From: Carboxylicivirga sp. M1479
GTDB lineage: Bacteria > Bacteroidota > Bacteroidia > Bacteroidales > Marinilabiliaceae
Length of the DNA stretch: 64,000 bases
Direction of reading: 5' to 3'
NCBI RefSeq assembly: GCF_007097485.1
Contig: NZ_VKDE01000008.1
Span: forward strand, 60,264-124,263
Shown: piece after piece, positions 60,285 to 64,000 of the stretch
Layout: each line of letters opens with the position of its first letter
Position numbering within the stretch: the first letter of the stretch is position 1
Notes under the pieces: generated by a model
The model's input: only the letters and a program-made list of their open reading frames with translations
Database searches by the model: none
What the model was told of the DNA's origin: nothing
Translations under genes and position numbers: made by a program

Positions 60285-60314
60285 AGCCCTGAATCATAGT
60301 GAATCAGGGCTTAG
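60285..60314 (-). terminator. Terminator after the two-domain FKBP lipoprotein gene
   Basis: AAGCCCTGATTCA pairs with TGAATCAGGGCTT around a three-base loop (minus strand reading), followed by six T. Confidence 0.88.
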
Positions 60315-60333
60315 ATACTTTTATAATCGTATT

Positions 60334-61212
60334 TTAATGAACATCTAATACATGCATGTCAAATACTAAAATGCTGTTACCTTCCATCGTTATCTTACCA
60401 GTAGTAGTATCGTATTGATCGTTACTGCCATAGGCCAATTGCGATGGGCAATATAATACAACCTTGCTTCCTTTTTTTAGCATTGGTAGCATGGTTCTCC
60501 AACCTTCTATAAAGCCGGTTACAGCCATATAGTTACCATACTGGTCTAATGTTTCACCACTATCAAATTCTTCGCCACCGTCAAGGAAAGTACCCACATA
60601 GCTTACTTTCACGGCAGATGTTGAAGTTATTGGTAAGGCTTCTTCATCGCCCTCTTCAATTATTTCATAATATATCCCGCTCTCATCCTTTACAGCCTCA
60701 ATTTGATTCTCAGCTAAGTAAGTTGAAATGATAGCATCATCAATTTCTGATTGATCTTTCTTAACGTTGATGTGATAAATCATTACAGTGTTTTCTTTAC
60801 CATAAATATATCCGTATGCATCTCGACAAAGTAAAGATGGAGAATATAAGGTTATTTCACCCTCTTTATTAATCTGGCTCAAACCAATTTGAAAACTATA
60901 TGGAAGAGTACTTAGGTTTGAAGTGTGGTTTTTTTCATTATCGTAAAATGACACACCATCAATGGTTTCGCTTGTGAATGAAAATGTTACTTTGTCATCC
61001 TGTGTGTTGTCTTCGCCAATAGGGGCTCCTTCACCCATTTCTAATATTTCGTAATATAAACCAGAAGCATCACGCTCTGCATTTATTTCTGGCCTTGCAG
61101 CTAGATATTCACTAATAATTTTTTCATCAACCACGGTGTAGTCAACATACTCATCTTTCATACAGCTTGCCAATAAAGGCAATAGCAATGCTAATACAGC
61201 TACCTTTCTCAT
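60334..61212 (-). CDS. FKBP-type isomerase lipoprotein with two FKBP domains
   Basis: 292 residues. Lipoprotein signal LLPLLASC (Cys 17). Domain 1 (about 40-150) has the FKBP outline (SGLYYEILEMGEGAPIGEDN, DKVTFSFTSETIDGVSFYDN) but lacks the usual active-site aromatics and the LPYGxxG-like loop, so it is probably degenerate. Domain 2 (about 165-292) is better kept: SGIYYEIIEEGDEE, VKVSYVGTFLDGGEEFDSG, GFIEGWRTMLPMLKKGSKVVLYCPSQLAYGS. It lies 16 bp after the single-domain paralogue in the same operon. Likely an outer-membrane-anchored folding helper in the periplasm. Confidence 0.85.
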   Translation of the reverse strand: MRKVAVLALLLPLLASCMKDEYVDYTVVDEKIISEYLAARPEINAERDASGLYYEILEMGEGAPIGEDNTQDDKVTFSFTSETIDGVSFYDNEKNHTSNLSTLPYSFQIGLSQINKEGEITLYSPSLLCRDAYGYIYGKENTVMIYHINVKKDQSEIDDAIISTYLAENQIEAVKDESGIYYEIIEEGDEEALPITSTSAVKVSYVGTFLDGGEEFDSGETLDQYGNYMAVTGFIEGWRTMLPMLKKGSKVVLYCPSQLAYGSNDQYDTTTGKITMEGNSILVFDMHVLDVH

Positions 61213-61228
61213 TATCTTCTTTTACTTT

Positions 61229-61687
61229 TTATTGGAAATCAATCAATTTAACTTCAAAAATTAATGGTGTGTTGGGAGGGATTGAACCACTACCTTTAGT
61301 GCCATATGCCAGGTGCGATGGACAATACAACATGGCTTCTCCACCTTCTTTAAGCATTGGAATACCAATTTTCCAGGCATCAATTAAACTACTCAATGGG
61401 TAATTGTCCAGTCTGCCCGAATCAAAAACTTCACCATCTAAAAATGTACCAGTGTACCTAACTGTAATGCGCGATCCCGGAGGTGCGGTATAGTCACCTG
61501 TGCCTGGTGTTACTATCTGGTAATATAAACCTGATGAATGCTTTTTTGTGATGTCTGACAAGTTGTTATCAGCCAAATAGGTCTGAATCTTTTCATCATC
61601 AATAGCTGCATAATCCACTTCTTCATCATCTTTGCTACAGCTAATTAGTAATAGGCCCATTAGGCATGCCAATAGTACATTCTTCAT
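61229..61687 (-). CDS. FKBP-type isomerase lipoprotein, single domain
   Basis: 152 residues from the ATG at 61687 (MKNVLLACLMGLLLISC). An in-frame upstream start at 61729 would put 14 charged residues before the signal and is rejected. Lipobox LLLISC with Cys 17. FKBP core: SGLYYQIVTPGTGDY, ITVRYTGTFLDGEVFDSG, AWKIGIPMLKEGGEAMLYCP, HLAYGTKGSGSIPPNTPLIF. All main FKBP motifs are present. Paralogue of the next gene. Confidence 0.9.
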   Translation of the reverse strand: MKNVLLACLMGLLLISCSKDDEEVDYAAIDDEKIQTYLADNNLSDITKKHSSGLYYQIVTPGTGDYTAPPGSRITVRYTGTFLDGEVFDSGRLDNYPLSSLIDAWKIGIPMLKEGGEAMLYCPSHLAYGTKGSGSIPPNTPLIFEVKLIDFQ

Positions 61688-61889
61688 TGTTAATGTTTTT
61701 TGAGCATCAGTTTTCCCCGCTTGATGCAATAGTTAGATACAGTTTTAATTGAAAGGTTGCTTCAGTTATTAAAAAAAATTACCGAAACATGATAGATTTG
61801 AGAAAGGATAGCTGCAAAAATAAGCTTTATCAGCTAAATGCAAAATAAGTAGGGCTTAAAAGTAGCTTGTGTCGTGTAAGTAGTTGTAA

Positions 61890-61942
61890 AAAGGGTTGTA
61901 CCTTTTAAAGCTTTCAGCTAATTTAAGATACAACCCTTTGTT
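61890..61942 (-). terminator. Terminator after pepF
   Basis: AAAGGGTTGTA pairs perfectly with TACAACCCTTT around a 28-base loop; on the minus strand it ends CCCTTTTTAC. It lies about 55 bp past the pepF stop. Confidence 0.65.
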
Positions 61943-61993
61943 ATGTATTGTTCAGTTGTTTGGGCAATATGTAGGTAGCCCTTTCAACTTTTG

Positions 61994-63868
61994 TTATTTC
62001 TTTTTATCCAATATGCTTTCAATTTCGTCCATAATGCCATTCATGGCTTCAATGGTTTTGTCAAAAGGTTCCGACGATGTCATGTCAACACCAGCTGTTT
62101 TCAATAATTCAATTGGGTAATCAGATCCACCGGCAGATATAAATTCGATGTAGCGCTTTTTAGCTTCTTTGTCGCCAGCCAACACTTTAGCAGCTAAAGC
62201 CTGCGATGCTACAAAAGAAGTACTGTATTGATATACGTAAAAGTTCATGTAAAAATGAGGGATGGCAGCCCATTCAGCGCCAACGTTTTCTTCAACGGTA
62301 CATACGCCTTTATCGTGGCCGTAATATTTACGCGTAAGGTCGCCATACATTTGGGTTAGTACCTTACCTGTTAATGGTGTCCCTTTTTCAGCAGCTTCGT
62401 GTATGGCTAATTCAAATTCGGCAAATTGTGTCTGGCGGAATAAGGTACCTTTAAAACCATCCAACATACTCATCAATAAGGATAAACGCATGTCGTCATC
62501 CTTTAGCTTTTTTTGCATCATGTCGTTTAACAGTACCTCGTTAAATGTAGATGCTACTTCAGCAACAAATGTGGCATAGTCGGCCGTTGCAAAAGGCTGC
62601 GTCTTGTTTGAATAATAACTGTGCATGGTGTGTCCCAGTTCATGCGTAAGCGTACTTACCTCGTTGTACTGACCCGTGTAATTCATTAGTATATATGGAT
62701 GTACATCGTATGCGCCACCATTGGAGTATGCGCCACTTCGTTTGCCTGTATTTGGGTAGATGTCTATCCAACGGTTCTTAAACGCATGGTCAACCACTTC
62801 AATGTACTCTTTGCCCAAAGGTTTCAATGATTTTAGGATTAACTCCTGAGCTTCTTCGTAGCTGTACTTTAACTCAACACCTTTAACTGTAGGTGCGTAA
62901 ATGTCGGAATACATTAATTCATCAACACCTAACATGCGCTTTTTTAATTCTAAATAACGGTGGAAAGTGCCCAAATTGTTATTGACATTTTGTACAAGAG
63001 ATTTATACACTTCAACGGGTATATTGTTGGCTTTAACGGCCGATTCAAGTGCCGAATTGTAGTTACGTGCTTTCGCACGGAAAACATCCACCTTTATCTG
63101 ACCATTCAGCATTTCACCATATGTTCCTTCGTATTTTAGGTAGTTATCCCAATATACTTTTGTGGCTTTCTGGCGTACATCACGATCAGTAGAAGAACGA
63201 GCCATGCTGAAGTTAGCAGGCGTTAATACTTTCTCTTCACCGTCAATTGTCATTTTAACACGTGGCATTTCAGCATTGCTAAATACGCTAAAAGCCGAGT
63301 TAGCAGTTCCTGTAATCATACCTGTTTTGGCCATTACCGCTTCCTCCAACTCCGTTAAGGTGTGTTTTTTCATGCGGTAGACATCCATTAAGCCCATTTT
63401 GTATATCTCCAACTTAGGCTCTTCGGCAATAAAAGCTTTCATAGTGGCCTCTGGTATTGCAGCTAATTCTGGCGTTACGTACGATGCCTTTTGACCGTAT
63501 TCAACAAAAACCTGACGAATTTCTTTAACCCTCGAGGTGTTATCAGCATCGCGTAAATCGGCATCAGATTTTAGTGAGGCATAAATGTATAAGCGGTAAC
63601 CTTCTTTCATTAACTCTTCGGAATACTGCATGTAAGAGAGTAAGTCGGCCGCAGATGTGCCTAATTTTCCCTTGAAGTCTGCAACTTGGTTCATTTGCTC
63701 AGCTAATTTCTCTTTCGCTGATGACCAAGCGGCATCACTTTCATACAAATCTGTGAATTTCCATTTGTATTGATCCTCAATTTCAGAGCGATCTTTTTGA
63801 GCAAACGTAGGTAAACTTGTTGCAAGCATCAGAATTACTGACAACAAGGTTGTTGTTAAATTTTTCAT
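61994..63868 (-). CDS. pepF: Secreted M3 oligoendopeptidase F
   Basis: 624 residues with a signal peptide (cleavage after LPTFAQ, residue 24). M3B architecture: N-terminal helical domain with WKFTDLYESDAAW, YASLKSDADLRDADNTSRV, then the zinc site THELGHTMHSYYS (HExGH) and downstream Glu in FVAEVASTFNEVLLND. The conserved C-terminal YQYSTSFVASQALAAKVL is intact. Most PepF enzymes are cytosolic; the signal peptide places this one in the periplasm for degradation of imported oligopeptides. Confidence 0.93.
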   Translation of the reverse strand: MKNLTTTLLSVILMLATSLPTFAQKDRSEIEDQYKWKFTDLYESDAAWSSAKEKLAEQMNQVADFKGKLGTSAADLLSYMQYSEELMKEGYRLYIYASLKSDADLRDADNTSRVKEIRQVFVEYGQKASYVTPELAAIPEATMKAFIAEEPKLEIYKMGLMDVYRMKKHTLTELEEAVMAKTGMITGTANSAFSVFSNAEMPRVKMTIDGEEKVLTPANFSMARSSTDRDVRQKATKVYWDNYLKYEGTYGEMLNGQIKVDVFRAKARNYNSALESAVKANNIPVEVYKSLVQNVNNNLGTFHRYLELKKRMLGVDELMYSDIYAPTVKGVELKYSYEEAQELILKSLKPLGKEYIEVVDHAFKNRWIDIYPNTGKRSGAYSNGGAYDVHPYILMNYTGQYNEVSTLTHELGHTMHSYYSNKTQPFATADYATFVAEVASTFNEVLLNDMMQKKLKDDDMRLSLLMSMLDGFKGTLFRQTQFAEFELAIHEAAEKGTPLTGKVLTQMYGDLTRKYYGHDKGVCTVEENVGAEWAAIPHFYMNFYVYQYSTSFVASQALAAKVLAGDKEAKKRYIEFISAGGSDYPIELLKTAGVDMTSSEPFDKTIEAMNGIMDEIESILDKKK

Positions 63869-64000
63869 GTGTTTATAATTTTGTTATTCTCTGACATAGA
63901 GTTTGTTTCAAAATAAGTTGTAAACGCCAAGAAGTTAAATTTTCATGTTCATGCTCGAGGCAATAGTCCTGTGTGCTTAGCGTTTGAAGTCAGTTTCATA
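63869..64000. other. Upstream region of pepF
   Basis: AT-rich region holding the pepF promoter. No gene or clear motif is visible before the window ends. Confidence 0.3.

Noticed and set aside
60253..60297. Earlier start codon for the methyltransferase
   Set aside because: It lies inside the terminator hairpin of the upstream FKBP gene.

Overview
The window is chromosomal DNA of a Bacteroidota bacterium, most like a marine or facultatively anaerobic member of the Marinilabiliales/Bacteroidales side of the phylum (inference). Supporting signs are low GC, several SusC/BtuB-type TonB receptors, lipoproteins ending the signal in Cys, a fused CcoN-CcoO cbb3 oxidase, BtuB next to BtuG-like beta-propeller lipoproteins, OmpL47-type repeat proteins, and promoters of the TAnnTTTG type in place of sigma70 boxes. 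No tRNA, rRNA, CRISPR array or phage was seen.

Layout. 1-9.6 kb is an accessory region on the minus strand. It holds a partial repeat-rich surface protein and two separate operons that each pair a YfiR-family periplasmic protein with an outer-membrane protein (TonB receptor in one; porin-like protein plus a methyl-accepting protein in the other). Both operons have the same ATAGGT-N5-ACCTAT dyad upstream. Between them lie a 162-bp palindromic element, a decayed IS5-type transposase and an IS3 orfA remnant. 9.8-15.3 kb is a secreted GH3 glycosidase whose 5' region has been split by a nested insertion: an IS701-family element (CTAA duplication) inside an IS4-family element (GTTTTAAAC duplication). 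15.4-25.1 kb is a secreted protein of unknown function followed by a complete cbb3 oxidase locus in order ccoI-ccoS-ccoNO-ccoQ-ccoP-ccoG-ccoH-safE-like. 25.2-29.9 kb is a cobalamin-riboswitch-controlled uptake unit: BtuB-type receptor plus two tandem BtuG-like surface lipoproteins.

29.9-51.2 kb is mostly housekeeping: FlK-like thioesterase, prfC, PHP-type histidinol phosphatase, an XRE regulator with a membrane partner, a biotin-dependent acyl-CoA carboxylase operon (accC-BCCP-pccB) behind an 18-bp perfect palindrome, ferritin, a divergent GH15 / OtsAB trehalose pair, an RND efflux operon, a PaaI-like thioesterase, aroC and a SlyD-like isomerase. 51.4-54.5 kb is a probable metal-linked outer-membrane uptake unit (His-rich small membrane protein plus a TonB receptor whose plug carries a CxxC). 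54.5-57.5 kb is gene-poor and unusual: a NAPE-PLD-like metallo-hydrolase with a double TGTATACA operator is flanked by two arrays of degenerate 21-bp repeats in apparently opposite orientation and by two similar hairpin blocks. 57.5-63.9 kb carries an acyl-CoA ligase, a TraR/DksA zinc-finger protein, a methyltransferase, two FKBP lipoproteins and a secreted oligoendopeptidase F.

The strongest candidates for something undescribed are the inverted 21-bp arrays and the paired YfiR operons with their common dyad. All homology statements rest on reading translated motifs, not on database searches.
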